Shown here: one piece after another, positions 49,905-59,204 of the stretch
How positions within the stretch are numbered: the stretch's first letter is position 1
Layout: each line of letters begins with the position of its first letter
Assembly: GCF_000186865.1 (NCBI RefSeq)
Contig: NW_008705570.1
Span: 1,361,203 to 1,425,202 of the forward strand
Reading direction: 5' to 3'
Length of the DNA: 64,000 nt
From: Aureococcus anophagefferens
Taxonomy: Eukaryota > Sar > Pelagophyceae > Pelagomonadales > Pelagomonadaceae
Translations under genes and position numbers: made by a program
The notes under the pieces: model-generated
What the model was told of the DNA's origin: nothing
What the model saw: the letters and a program-made list of their open reading frames with translations, nothing else
Databases searched by the model: none

Positions 49905-52058
49905 CGACGCCAATTCCCGGCGCCCCGCCGCCGCCGCCTTCGGCGCCGCCGCACTTGCCGCCGGGTCTGTCCCAGCGTCCGACGACGAGCCTACTTTTTC
50001 GCGTGAGGTTCCAACTCCGTCGTTTTCGTAGGCGCACCCCCGCCGCCGCCGTTACCGCCAGGACCTCCACCTTCTTCGGGCCCCGCGCCCCCGAAGCTCG
50101 TCGCGCCGCCGCCGCGAGCAGCGCCGCCCCGGGCCGTCGCGCCTCCTCCGCGCGGCGCGGTGCCGCCGCCGCCGCGCGGCGCGGCGGTCCCGCCGCCGCC
50201 CCGCGGATCGCCCGGGCCGCCGCCGCCCGCGAGCCCCGCGCCGCTGGGCGCCGCGCCGCCGGTGGCGTCGCTGACCCCGAAGCCCGGCCAGAGGAAGAAG
50301 GCGAGCCCGAGCACGGAGGACTTCGCGGAGGACCTGCCCTCGGCGGCCGTCTTCGACCACGAGGCGCGCGCGCAGGCCCTCGAGGAGATGGCCGCGCTGG
50401 AGCGGGCCCTCGAGCTCGAGATCGACGCGGGCGCGGCGCTCGAGGACGAGGGCCCGTCGCGCGACGCGTCCGTCGCCGACAGCGAGGAGGACGCGTACGA
50501 GCGCGCGCGGCTCCTCGAGACCGCGGAGCTCTGCCGCATGCGCCTCGCGGAGCACGACCAGCGCGTGCTCGAGCGCGCGGCGTCCTTCGACGACTGCGAG
50601 TGCCCGCTGTCGACCGTGCTCCGGGGCGTGCTCTTCGCGCGGGGCCGCCGCATCGCCGGCGACGGCATCGCGAGCGACTGGGCCCGGAGCCTCCTGCTCT
50701 GCGTCTTCAGGTGCCACGCGGGCCCGGACAAGCGCTGGGGCTTGGAGGAGTGGTGCTGCTTCGTCGCCGACTGCAAGTTCCCGTCGGAGGACGCGCCGCG
50801 GCTCTTCAGGCGCGTCGCGCTCCAGCGCGCCGCGGCCGCCGTCGGCGGGCCCAACGACGCCGCGGACGCCTACGACTCCGACGCCTCGGACGACGACGGC
50901 GACGGAGACGGCGTCGCGGCGCTCGTCGCCGCCGGAGTGCACGACGTCCGCTTCGAGTTCGGCGGCTTTTATCGCTTGCTCGAGGAGCTCGCGGCGTCGC
51001 GGCGCGCGGCGGCCGGCGCGGACGACGACTCCCGCGACGCGCTCGAGGCGCTCTGCCACGACGTCGTCGTGCCCCTGGCCGCGCAGATCGGCGCGCGGGG
51101 CCCGGACGCGCGCGGCGCGACGCGCGTCGACGGCAACCCGCTCCTCGCGGAGCGCAAGACGCTCCTGCTCCTGGCGACGTACCTGCCGAACCTCTGGCAG
51201 CTCTTCACCTTGTACGCGCAGGACGAGCGGGGCCACACGGCGCCGCGGGGCAACGCGTCGCGGTCGCGGGCGCTGGGCTTCCCGCACCTCGCGCAGGCCG
51301 CGGAGCACGCCGTCGCGGGCGTCGAACTGCGGGACCCGGCGTCCGTCGAGTTCGGGCCCCGGGCCCGCGACATCGAGGCGACGGCGCTCGGCTCCTCGGC
51401 CGAGCACTGCCGGTCCGTCGCGTTGGCCCTCAACGAGGACCGCTTCCTGCGCCTCTGCGAGGATCTCGCCTTGGTGCCCGCGGTGGCGACGGCCGCGTTG
51501 GGCCGAAAATGCTACAAGGACGCGCGGAAGCCGCGCCTCGGCTGCGAGCTCGGCGAGGCCGCGTCGCCGGCGAAGAAGCGCGCGAGCCCGACGAAGAAGC
51601 CCCGCCCCCACTTCCAGTCGCCCATCCTGCGGACGACGGCGGCGCACCGCCGCCGCATGCTCGCGACGGCGTCCCAGACGTCGAGCCTCCACGCGACGCG
51701 CGACGGCCACGCGCGCGCGACGCCGCGGTCCAAGGCCGTCCGGGCCAACGTGAGCCTCGCGCTCGAGCAAACCAAGGCGCGGGGCCCGCGGAGCGTCGCG
51801 TCGACGCTCGCGCGCGAGATCGACCTGACCACGGAGGCGTGCCCGGGCCTGAGCTTCTGCGAGTTCGTCGACGCGCTCCTCTCCGTCGCCGACGGCGCCA
51901 TCGGCGCCCGGGGGAGACTCAAGGCCCTCTACCCGACGCCCCACGACCGCGCCGTCGCGCTCCTCGCCGTCTGGGGCGCCGCGGACCCGAACAAGTTCGA
52001 CCTCGTCGCCGGCTGCGTCGCGAGCCACTGCCACGCGAACACGGGAGAGCACCGTTAG
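49385..52058 (+). CDS. Proline-rich (FH1-like) protein with helical C-terminal region
   Basis: Exons 49385-49964 and 50032-52058 give 868 residues. The first 290 residues are polyproline blocks (PPPPPPPPP, GPPPGPPPPGPPPP), like the profilin-binding regions of formins and WASP proteins. The rest is mostly helical (HEARAQALEEMAALERALELE...SLLLCVFRCHAGPDKRWGLEEW) with an acidic loop and a basic patch (SPAKKRASPTKKPRPH). No FH2 or WH2 domain could be seen. I suggest an actin-linked or vesicle adaptor role with low confidence. The intron 49965-50031 carries the shared 5' block. The stop is 34 bp from the next convergent stop. Confidence 0.72.
49965..50031 (+). other. Short intron, 67 nt (GT-AG)
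   Basis: Joins two proline-rich frames (phase 1, ...LPPG|APPPPP...). Begins GTCTGTCCCAGCGTCCG, 14 of 17 bases as in the 46508 intron; GCGTCCG starts at base 11. Ends TTTTCGTAG. Confidence 0.8.
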
Positions 52059-52092
52059 ACGGTGTCCCGACGGGCGGTCGCGTAGCCTAAGT

Positions 52093-52986
52093 TTACCCGA
52101 GGCTGCTGTCGGGTCTGACGAGCCTGGGCGTGAGGTGGTCGGCGGCCGTGACGTTGACCTTCCCCCGCAGGATGAGGTGCGCCGTGACCATGCACTCCGT
52201 GCCGTACTTGTAGCGGATCCGGTAGGGCCCGCAGACCTCGTTGAGGAGCGCGTCGTCGGGCTTGTGGGCGAGGCCGATGTCCGCGCACCGGCCGTCGCGG
52301 AACTCGTCGGCCCAGAGCCGCTGGTACGAGTCCATCGCGCCGCGCGTCATGATGGCAAACGCGTCGCTCCGCGCGCTGTGGCGGTACCAGGCGCGCGGCG
52401 CCTCCGGGTCGCCCGGCGCCGACGCGATGGCCCGCACGTAGCGGACCTGGCGCTTGCCGTAGAGCGCGTCGGGCCGGAGCCGGCCCGCCCAGCCGTAGCG
52501 GACGCCCGTCGCTCGCTCGTGCGCCTGGACGAGCGCGAAGCACCTGCCGATGCTCCAGAACTGGGGCCCGTGGTGCGAGAAGTGGCAGCAGCTCGGCTTG
52601 CTCGGGTTCCGGTGGCACTCGCCCGGCGGCGGCGCCTCGGCCTCGTAGTCCGCGAGGCCCGCCGCGGCCGGCCGCCCGAGGACCTTCCGGCTGCTCTCGT
52701 AGTACTCGACGCGGACGGGCCGCAGCGACGCGATGGCGGCCGCGTAGCGTGTCGCGTTCTGCGTGCCGTGGAAGCTCGCGAGCTTCAAGCTCTTGCGGTA
52801 GGACTCGTTCAGCGAGATGAACATGAAGACGTCGCCGCCGCCGGGAAACGCCCGCCGCAGCGGGCCGATGGACTCGTAGGTCTCGAGGAACGTCCGCAGC
52901 TGGCCCGAGATGCACAGCGCCGCGCGCTGCGAGTAGTCGGGCGCTGCAAGCGCCAGCGACGCCAGCGCGAGGAGGCGTCCTACCAT
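52093..52986 (-). CDS. Secreted or Golgi glycosyltransferase-like protein (CISGQLRTF type)
   Basis: A 297-residue protein from ATG (MVGRLLALASLALAAPDYS), a clear signal peptide. AALCISGQLRTFLETYES followed by GGDVFMFISL is an opening I recall in many algal and land-plant proteins suspected to be glycosyltransferases. RYGWAGRLRPDALY could hold a D-x-D-like motif in altered form. About six cysteines suggest disulphides. Function is not established; substrate unknown. Divergent from the RING gene across 208 bp that hold small tandem repeats. Confidence 0.65.
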   Translation of the reverse strand: MVGRLLALASLALAAPDYSQRAALCISGQLRTFLETYESIGPLRRAFPGGGDVFMFISLNESYRKSLKLASFHGTQNATRYAAAIASLRPVRVEYYESSRKVLGRPAAAGLADYEAEAPPPGECHRNPSKPSCCHFSHHGPQFWSIGRCFALVQAHERATGVRYGWAGRLRPDALYGKRQVRYVRAIASAPGDPEAPRAWYRHSARSDAFAIMTRGAMDSYQRLWADEFRDGRCADIGLAHKPDDALLNEVCGPYRIRYKYGTECMVTAHLILRGKVNVTAADHLTPRLVRPDSSLG

Positions 52987-53099
52987 CGTCGGGCAGCCTT
53001 TACATTTTGTTGAACAAATGCTGAACACTTTCTTGAACCCTAGGCGAGATATGGAGTCGTGAGAGCTCCTCGGCTGCCCGGCAGAGCAAGAGCCGGTGG

Positions 53100-53152
53100 C
53101 AAGCTCTCGTCAGCCTCGAACCGGGCAGCCTCGAACCGGGCAAGCTCTTGTC
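53100..53152. repeat. Short tandem repeats in a divergent promoter
   Basis: GCCTCGAACCGGGCA occurs twice in tandem (53114-53143), flanked by AAGCTCTCGTCA and AAGCTCTTGTCA, in the spacer between the starts at 52986 and 53195. Role unknown. Confidence 0.5.
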
Positions 53153-53194
53153 AGTAGAAGAAGAACTCCTCGGCTTCCCTCGGCCGCCCCAACC

Positions 53195-54250
53195 ATGCCT
53201 CGCGCGTCCCACGCCATCGAGGACGCCGCGGCCGCGTACCGGCGCCACATGGAGGAGACGTCGACGCAGCGCATGATGGACAACGCCGCCGCGGTCCTGC
53301 GCCGGTCGACGCGGCCTCGCGAGGAGGAGGTCGATGTCGAGGTCGACGAGGCGCCCGCGCGCGCGCTCCCGAGCCGCTGGCACCTCGCGGCGCTGCCCGC
53401 GCTGCCCGCGCCGCGCGACGACCGGGGGGACCACGAGTGCAGCGTGTGCCTGCAGGCCATCGAGGACGAGTTGGCGCTGCCCTGCGGCCACGCCTACTGC
53501 GGGCCCTGCGTCGAGGCCGCGCTCCGGAAGAAGGCCGAGTGCCCGCTCTGCCGCCGCGACATGGCCGCGTTCTGCGCCGCGCGGGGCATCGAGACGGCGG
53601 CCGCCGAGCGGGCCGCGGAGCCCCAGCGCGCCTTCGGCCGGCGGCGGCGGCCCCCGGAGTCGTCGGACGTGCCCGTCATCGTGCGCGCGGGCCACTTCGA
53701 GCGGGGAAACATGGTCGTCTTCTTCGTCCGCGTTGACGGCCGCTGCCGCTTCGGCGACGCGCTGTTCCGGAAAGTGTCGTTCCAGTTCAAGAACGCCGCG
53801 GGCGACGAGCAGGAGATCGTGTTGAACGCCGCGCCCTTCGAGCTGCCTCTGCCCGCGCCGGCCGCCGGCTCACCACCCGCGGAGGTGCTGGCGACGGTGC
53901 ACCCGCGGCCGGGCCTCGGCGTCGACCGCACGCCCCAGTTCGTGCCCCTGTCGTCCGCGACCTTCGCGGGCACGGTGCTCGCGCTCAAGAGCGAGTGGGC
54001 CGCGGCGGCCGCGAGCCGCGTGCGGCGCTCGCGCGCGCGCGTCCACTCGGACCCGGGCTCCATGACGGAGACGCTCACGCAGCTCGACACGCTCCGGCGG
54101 ACGAACATCGAGACGCACCGCTCGCTCACAGGCACCGTGGAGCGCATCCGGGGCCAGGCGAACAACATCCGCGCGCAGCTCCGCGAGTCGCGGCGGACGC
54201 CGAGCCTCGCCGACATCGTCGCGCTGAACAACGCGGCGCTGGGGAGGTAA
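53195..54250 (+). CDS. RING-HC E3 ubiquitin ligase-like protein
   Basis: A 351-residue protein from ATG (MPRASHAIED); upstream frame is open without ATG. The RING-HC finger CSVCLQAIEDELALPCGHAYCGPC...CPLC (about 87-125) has all eight C3HC4 ligands. A beta-rich region follows (VPVIVRAGHFERGNMVVFFVRVDGRC...VSFQFKNAAGD), which may recognise a substrate, and a helical C-terminus (TETLTQLDTLRRTNIETHRS). Unrelated in layout to the RING pair at 6-10 kb. Cytosolic or nuclear. Confidence 0.78.
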   Translation: MPRASHAIEDAAAAYRRHMEETSTQRMMDNAAAVLRRSTRPREEEVDVEVDEAPARALPSRWHLAALPALPAPRDDRGDHECSVCLQAIEDELALPCGHAYCGPCVEAALRKKAECPLCRRDMAAFCAARGIETAAAERAAEPQRAFGRRRRPPESSDVPVIVRAGHFERGNMVVFFVRVDGRCRFGDALFRKVSFQFKNAAGDEQEIVLNAAPFELPLPAPAAGSPPAEVLATVHPRPGLGVDRTPQFVPLSSATFAGTVLALKSEWAAAAASRVRRSRARVHSDPGSMTETLTQLDTLRRTNIETHRSLTGTVERIRGQANNIRAQLRESRRTPSLADIVALNNAALGR

Positions 54251-54463
54251 GGGGCGCGGGTTCTTTGTTTTCGCTTCTCTGGATTGATTCGTCGGCCTCG
54301 ATACGTCTCAAGTGACGTCTCGGCGCTGCGCCGGCCGGGCGCCGGCTCGGTGCGACTGGCATGCGTTGGGGGGATTCGCAGGCATCCAGAGCGCGCCGGC
54401 CGGCCGATCAGCCGAGCCAGCTCGAGCTCGACCTTGACATCACCAGGTGGCCAGCAGCGCGCA

Positions 54464-55745
54464 ATGAAAATCTCAGCCGCCATCCTCGCATCCGCCGCCG
54501 CGACGGCCTCGGCCTGGGTCGCGCCGCGGTCCGCGGCGCCCCGCGGCCTCAGCGTCCGCGCGCCGCCCGCGTCCCACGACCTCTTTTTTCCCGCCAGCTC
54601 AGTTTGAAACCCCGTAGGCCCGTCGACGCCGACGTACCAGGTCATCGACATCCCGAGCGACAAGCCCAAGGTCGAGGAGGTCGAGGCGAAGCCCACGGCC
54701 GAGGAGGAGGAGGCGCGCCTCATCGCGCCCATCGACGGGCGGCCCATCGTCGGCGTGTCGGGGTTCTTCGCCGATCCCACGAAACGGAACGACCAGCGCG
54801 TGCTCGACGTGCTCCACGCCCAGAACTCCTGGGGCGGCATCGTCGCCTTCAGCGAGGACGTGCCCGCGACGAAGAAGCGCCTCGTGAGCCGGTCCGCGCG
54901 CTACTCGGGCCTCCTCGGCGTCCTGAAATTCGGCGAGTGGTCCGAGTCCGGCGTCGTCGAGGCGCTCGAGGGCAACGAGGTCCAGGCCTGGCTCGCCTTC
55001 GACGTGCCGCCGGAGAAGGTCGGCGCGACGCTGTCCGCGGCGCTCAAGGCCAAGACCGTGGAGCGCGTCGTCGTCGCGTCGACGGGCCCCGTCGACCCGT
55101 CGCAGCTCACGGTGCCCGAGGACAGTGACCTCACGTGGTCCGTCGTCGCCTTCGACGTCGCGGCGCTGGCCGACGACCTGCCCGAGGGCGGGCCCCTGGC
55201 CGTGGACCGCGACTCGGAGGATTTGGCGGCGGCGATCTCGCGCGACGACGCGTGCCGCGTCGTCGCGGAGGCCTTCGTGCTCGCGCCCGCCGCGGGCAAG
55301 TGCTTCACCGTGTCCAACGGCGGCGAGGTCGCCGCGTCCTACCTGCGGACCCTGCGCGAGGACGGCTACAGCCGGCGCGCGGAGCTCGCGAAGCTCGTCG
55401 AGGGCGGCCTCGCGCAGTTCGAGCTCGACATGAAGCCCAAGGAGGAGCAGGAGGCGGCCCTCGACCCCGAGGAGCTCGCGAAGATCAAGGCCCAGGAGGC
55501 CGAGGACCGCCAGAAGGAGTACGCGGCGCTCTTCGAGGAGTCGCGGAAGCAGGCGGCCGAAAAACGCGAGCGCGAGGTGACCGCCAAGGCCCGCGAGTGG
55601 CTCGGCGGCCGCTGGAACGAGAAGAAGTACTCGAGCGCCGCGGGCATCGACGTCGAGGCCTACATCGAGGAGAACTGGGCCCAGGGCGTCGAGGAGGCGT
55701 CCGCGATCCTCGGCTACACGCGCCGCGACCGCGAGGCGGGCAAGC

Positions 55746-55801
<56 letters not shown>

Positions 55802-55804
55802 TAG
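54464..55804 (+). CDS. Plastid-targeted protein of unknown function with acidic tail
   Basis: The start MKISAAILASAAATASAWVA is a heterokont plastid presequence: a signal peptide ending in ASA with an aromatic residue (Trp) after the cut, then a Pro/Arg/Ala transit region. An intron must follow because a TGA at 54604 interrupts the frame. Two solutions keep the frame, ending at 54617 (TAG) or 54640 (CAG), with starts between 54543 and 54554; I favour 54554-54640 (GT-AG), giving 417 residues. The body (PIVGVSGFFADPTKRNDQRV...VERVVVASTGPVD) looks like a nucleotide-binding alpha/beta fold of unknown type. A Glu/Lys coiled coil and a run of 18 Asp from (GAC)n at 55748-55800 end the protein. Confidence 0.68.
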
Positions 55805-56148
55805 GCGGCCCGCTTCTCCGCGCCGGGGCCCATCCACACGCGGCGCCCCCGCGCCCCGGCCGCCGCGGCCGCGGCCGACGCCCGCCGCGGCCGCGGCGGA
55901 CCCACCCCGATCCCCCCTGCACACTCTCCGCCAAGCTCCGTTTGCCCTAACATCTCGAACGCACGCCGCGCGGGTCGGCGTGGGAAGGCGCGGTCGCCGA
56001 GGCGTTACTCGGCGACGACCCCCGGCGACCGAGCTGCAGGGGTGCGATGGTCCCTGACCTGCTGATCGCATTGCAGCTGACCTGCTGATCGCGGCGCGCA
56101 CACCTTGAGGCACGCGGCAGCAGCAGTGCACGCGTACACCCCGTCGTC
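55805..56148. other. 344-bp spacer with no gene seen
   Basis: Very C-rich first half after the (GAC)n tract. The second half has a direct repeat GACCTGCTGATCGC at about 56053-56066 and 56080-56093, just before the glycosyltransferase start. No coding frame with support. Confidence 0.5.
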
Positions 56149-57597
56149 ATGGCGCAGGCGCGCGGCCTCGTGCAGTGCGTCCTGATGCTGGTCGGCGCGT
56201 GGCTGTTTCTCGCGTGGACCTTCCTCCATAGCCACCACGACACCGTCGTCGACACGGCGGCGGCGGCGCGCGCCTGGCAGGAGGCGAAGGACCACGTCGA
56301 CGCCGCCGGCGCGCTGCGGCAACAATTCGCCGCCCCGGCGGCGCCGCGCCGCGTCGACGCCTCCGCGCCGCGCGCGCCGCCGGCGCTCGCGGCGGCGCCG
56401 CGCGGCGCGGCGGCGCCGGGCGACCTCTTCGCCGCGGACGCGACGCGCGACGCGGCCTTCGCGGCGCAGGCCCTTCGGGCCGCGCCGGCCGCGCCGAAGC
56501 CGCCGGCCGTTCGGGCCGCGCCGAAGCCGCCGCCGCAAAAGCCACCGCCGAAGCCGGCGGCCGACGGCTGCACGTGGCGCGACTGCTTCGGCCCCAAGCA
56601 GTCGTGCCTCGCGTTCTGCCGCCTCGAGCCGCCGACCTACGTGGCGCTCGCGCCCGACGGCTGGGTGCCCGACCCGACGGCGCTCCGGAAGAAGTGGCTC
56701 GCGCGGCCGACGGAGTTGGACGACGCGCTGTGCGAGGACTACAGTCCCATGGGCGGCCGCGGCGACGACTCGAACAAGCGCATGCTGCGCGAGGGCCCCA
56801 TCGAGGCGTCGCCCTTCGAGACGCGGTCCGGGCCCAAGCTCCTGTGTTTGGTCTATACGATGGCCGAGAACCACGCGTCGAACGTACGAGCGATCGCGGA
56901 GACGTGGGCGCCGGGCTGCGACGGCTTCGTGGCCTTTAGCACGGCGTCGGACCCGGCGCTCAACGCCATCTCCATCCCCCACGACGGCCGCGAGGAGTAC
57001 AACAACATGTGGCAGAAGATCCGGTCCATGTGGAAGTACGTCGCGGCGCATTATCTGGACCAGTACGACTGGTTCTTCATCGGCGGCGAGGACCTCTACG
57101 TGATCCCCCAGAACCTGCGGGACTACCTCGCCACGCGGCCGGGGCCGGAGACGCCCCAGTTCCTCGGCCGCCGCTTCCGCGACTACGGCAACGTGCTCTT
57201 CAACAGCGGCGGCGCGGGCTACGCGCTGTCGCGGTCCGCGCTGGAAGCCTACGCGGCCCACGCCGAGGATGCTAGGTGCGCGCCCGCGGCGCACACGCCC
57301 CAGGAGGATGTTCAAATCGCGAAGTGTCTGAAGAAGATTCTCGGAATCGAGCCGGACGACACGCGCGACGCGAGCGGCCGCGAGCGGTTCCACCCCTTCG
57401 CGCCGGGCCACATGCTCACGATCCGGCCGCCGGCCAAGGGCCAGCACGACTGGTACTACGACTACAACAAGGAGTGGGGCGTCCTCCCGGGGACCATGTG
57501 CTGCGCGCCGGACTCCGTGTCCTTCCACTACCTCAAGAAGCCCGCCATGGTCCGCCACGTCCACAAGCTGCTCTACGACCGCTGCCCCCATCGGTAA
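56149..57597 (+). CDS. C1GalT1 (T-synthase)-like GT31 glycosyltransferase
   Basis: A 482-residue type II membrane protein: short cytosolic end, anchor helix (VLMLVGAWLFLAWTFL), an Ala/Pro stem to about residue 140, then the catalytic domain. LLCLVYTMAENHASNVRAIAETW, FNSGGAGYALSRSALEAY, EDVQIAKCLKKILGI...DTRDASGRERFHPF and CCAPDSVSFHYL follow core-1 beta-1,3-galactosyltransferase closely. The D-x-D metal site, usually D-D-D before T-Y-V-I, reads GGED before LYVI, so the metal-binding triad is altered. It would extend O-GalNAc-like glycans in the Golgi if active. Stop is 8 bp from the next convergent stop. Confidence 0.8.
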   Translation: MAQARGLVQCVLMLVGAWLFLAWTFLHSHHDTVVDTAAAARAWQEAKDHVDAAGALRQQFAAPAAPRRVDASAPRAPPALAAAPRGAAAPGDLFAADATRDAAFAAQALRAAPAAPKPPAVRAAPKPPPQKPPPKPAADGCTWRDCFGPKQSCLAFCRLEPPTYVALAPDGWVPDPTALRKKWLARPTELDDALCEDYSPMGGRGDDSNKRMLREGPIEASPFETRSGPKLLCLVYTMAENHASNVRAIAETWAPGCDGFVAFSTASDPALNAISIPHDGREEYNNMWQKIRSMWKYVAAHYLDQYDWFFIGGEDLYVIPQNLRDYLATRPGPETPQFLGRRFRDYGNVLFNSGGAGYALSRSALEAYAAHAEDARCAPAAHTPQEDVQIAKCLKKILGIEPDDTRDASGRERFHPFAPGHMLTIRPPAKGQHDWYYDYNKEWGVLPGTMCCAPDSVSFHYLKKPAMVRHVHKLLYDRCPHR

Positions 57598-57605
57598 CCT
57601 GGAAC

Positions 57606-58280
57606 CTAGCGGAGCTCCTGCTTCTTCTTGCGAAACTCCCGCTTCTTCTCCTTCTTCCTTCGCCGCTTCTTCTTCGGCGGCGCGTAGCCCTCGCGCTTGA
57701 GGAGGTCCTGGACGGGGACCTTCAGGCTCTGCGCGCGCTCGAAGAGGCGCGTGAGCCTGGGGCCCTTGGAGTCCTTCATGAAGTCGCGGAGGCCGTCCGC
57801 GCCGAGGCCGTCGAGCGCGGCCGCGAGCATCTGGCCGTCGCCGGAATCCTCGTAGGCGAGCGCCGCGCGCGCGGTGGCGCCGAGGACGGCGAGCCGCGCG
57901 CGCAGGCCGTCGGATTCCCTCGCCGCCGCCGCGAGCCGCGCCTCGGCGCCGTAGATGTCGACGTCGTAGCGGAGCTCCGATACTTTGAAAGCGGCGTAGT
58001 GCGGCTCCGTGGACGCGACGGTCGCGCCGCAGGTGCCGCCGCAGATGGCGTCCGCGGCGACGTGGCTCGCGTGCCAGAGCTCGTCGAGCTCGGCGCAGAT
58101 CTCGTAGGCCGCCGTGACCTGGGCCGGCTTCAGGCGCGCGGCGCGAAAGTAGCCGCTGCCGCAGGCGACCTTGGCGTAGTCGCCGGCGGCCGGCGCCTTG
58201 GACCCGAAGGCGAAGCGCGCCCCGTCGTCGTCGTCCGACGCCGCGAAGCGGAGCACGAGGAGAAGCGGTGCGACGCGCAT
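57606..58280 (-). CDS. Secreted or lumenal protein with Lys-rich tail, unknown function
   Basis: A 224-residue protein. MRVAPLLLVLRFAA is a short signal-like start, followed by an acidic DDDDG. The central 150 residues are helical with four cysteines (CGSGYF, YEICAELDELWHAS, CGGTCGATV). The tail (KKKRRRKKEKKREFRKKKQELR) is extremely basic. Possibly ER-retained or nucleic-acid-binding; no family recognised. Divergent from the PSPH gene across 110 bp. Confidence 0.6.
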   Translation of the reverse strand: MRVAPLLLVLRFAASDDDDGARFAFGSKAPAAGDYAKVACGSGYFRAARLKPAQVTAAYEICAELDELWHASHVAADAICGGTCGATVASTEPHYAAFKVSELRYDVDIYGAEARLAAAARESDGLRARLAVLGATARAALAYEDSGDGQMLAAALDGLGADGLRDFMKDSKGPRLTRLFERAQSLKVPVQDLLKREGYAPPKKKRRRKKEKKREFRKKKQELR

Positions 58281-58390
58281 CTCAGGATTAGGCAGCCCGA
58301 ACGACCATCGTCAAGGCGACACCAAGTCATGAGTGAACGGCAACCAATCGACGGCAACACAAGACGACCTCGAGCGTTGACATCAGCGCG

Positions 58391-59204
58391 ATGGCGACCA
58401 TGTCCTGCCGCAAGCTTTTCGCTGCAACGATTCTGCGCAAACCGACGGCCGTGCGCAGCATGGCCACCGCTCAGAGCATCGAAGCGACGAAGGTCGCGCT
58501 GCGCGGCGCCGACGCCGTCTGCTTCGACTTCGCGCGCCGCCCGCGCCCGTGACTGCACTCCCTTTTGCACATCCCCGCCCCTGCAGGACTCGACGCTCAT
58601 CAGCGAGGAGGGCATCGACGTGCTCGCGGCGCACTGCGGCGCCGGCGAGGCCGTCGCGGCCTGGACGGCCAAGGCCATGGGCGGCGGCGTGAAGTTCGAG
58701 GACGCGCTCGCAGCGCGCCTCGAGCTCATCGAGCCGTCGCGCGCGGACGTCGAGGCCTGCCTCGCGGCGCACCCGCCGCAGGTGACGCCCGGCGCCGAGG
58801 CGCTCTGCGCGGCGCTCGCGGCGCGCGGCACCCTCGTCTACGTCGTCTCCGGCGGCTTCCGCTGCATGATCGAGCCGACGGCGTTGTCTTCGTTCGGCGT
58901 GCCGTCGGACCGCGTCTTCGCGAACCACATCCTCTGGGACGAGGCCGGCAACTACGTGGGCTTCGACGAGGCCGAGCCCACGTCCCGCGACGGCGGCAAG
59001 CCCAAGGTCGTCGGCATGCTCAAGGCCGCCGGCGCGAAGACCGTCGTCATGGTCGGCGACGGCGCGACGGACGCGCAGGCCAAGCCGCCCGCGGACGCGT
59101 TCCTCGGCTTCGGCGGCGTCGCCGTCCGCGACGTCGTCCGCGACAGCGCCGACTGGTTCGTCACGGACTTCGCCGACGTCGTCGCCGCGCTCGACGCGCC
59201 CTAG
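58391..59204 (+). CDS. PSPH: Phosphoserine phosphatase
   Basis: Exons 58391-58531 and 58587-59204 give 252 residues. The splice assembles the HAD motif I: VCFDF|DSTLISEEGIDVLA, with the nucleophile Asp and second Asp on either side of the intron. VVSGGFR holds motif II Ser, the Lys in KPKVVGML serves as motif III, and VMVGDGATDAQA is motif IV. It hydrolyses phosphoserine to serine, the last step of the phosphorylated serine pathway. The start MATMSCRKLFAATILRKPTA is basic and Ala-rich, suggesting organelle import. Its last 44 bp overlap the end of the LRR gene on the other strand. Confidence 0.88.
58532..58586 (+). other. Short intron, 55 nt (GC-AG)
   Basis: Begins GCGCGCCGCCCGCGCCCG (a T-to-C version of the shared motif), ends CCCTGCAG. 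Phase 0, between Phe and the Asp of the DFDST motif. Confidence 0.88.

Noticed and set aside
54600..54610. TGA after the plastid presequence as a selenocysteine codon
   Set aside because: No selenoprotein motif around it; a short intron explains the stop, and the next in-frame sequence is a normal protein body.
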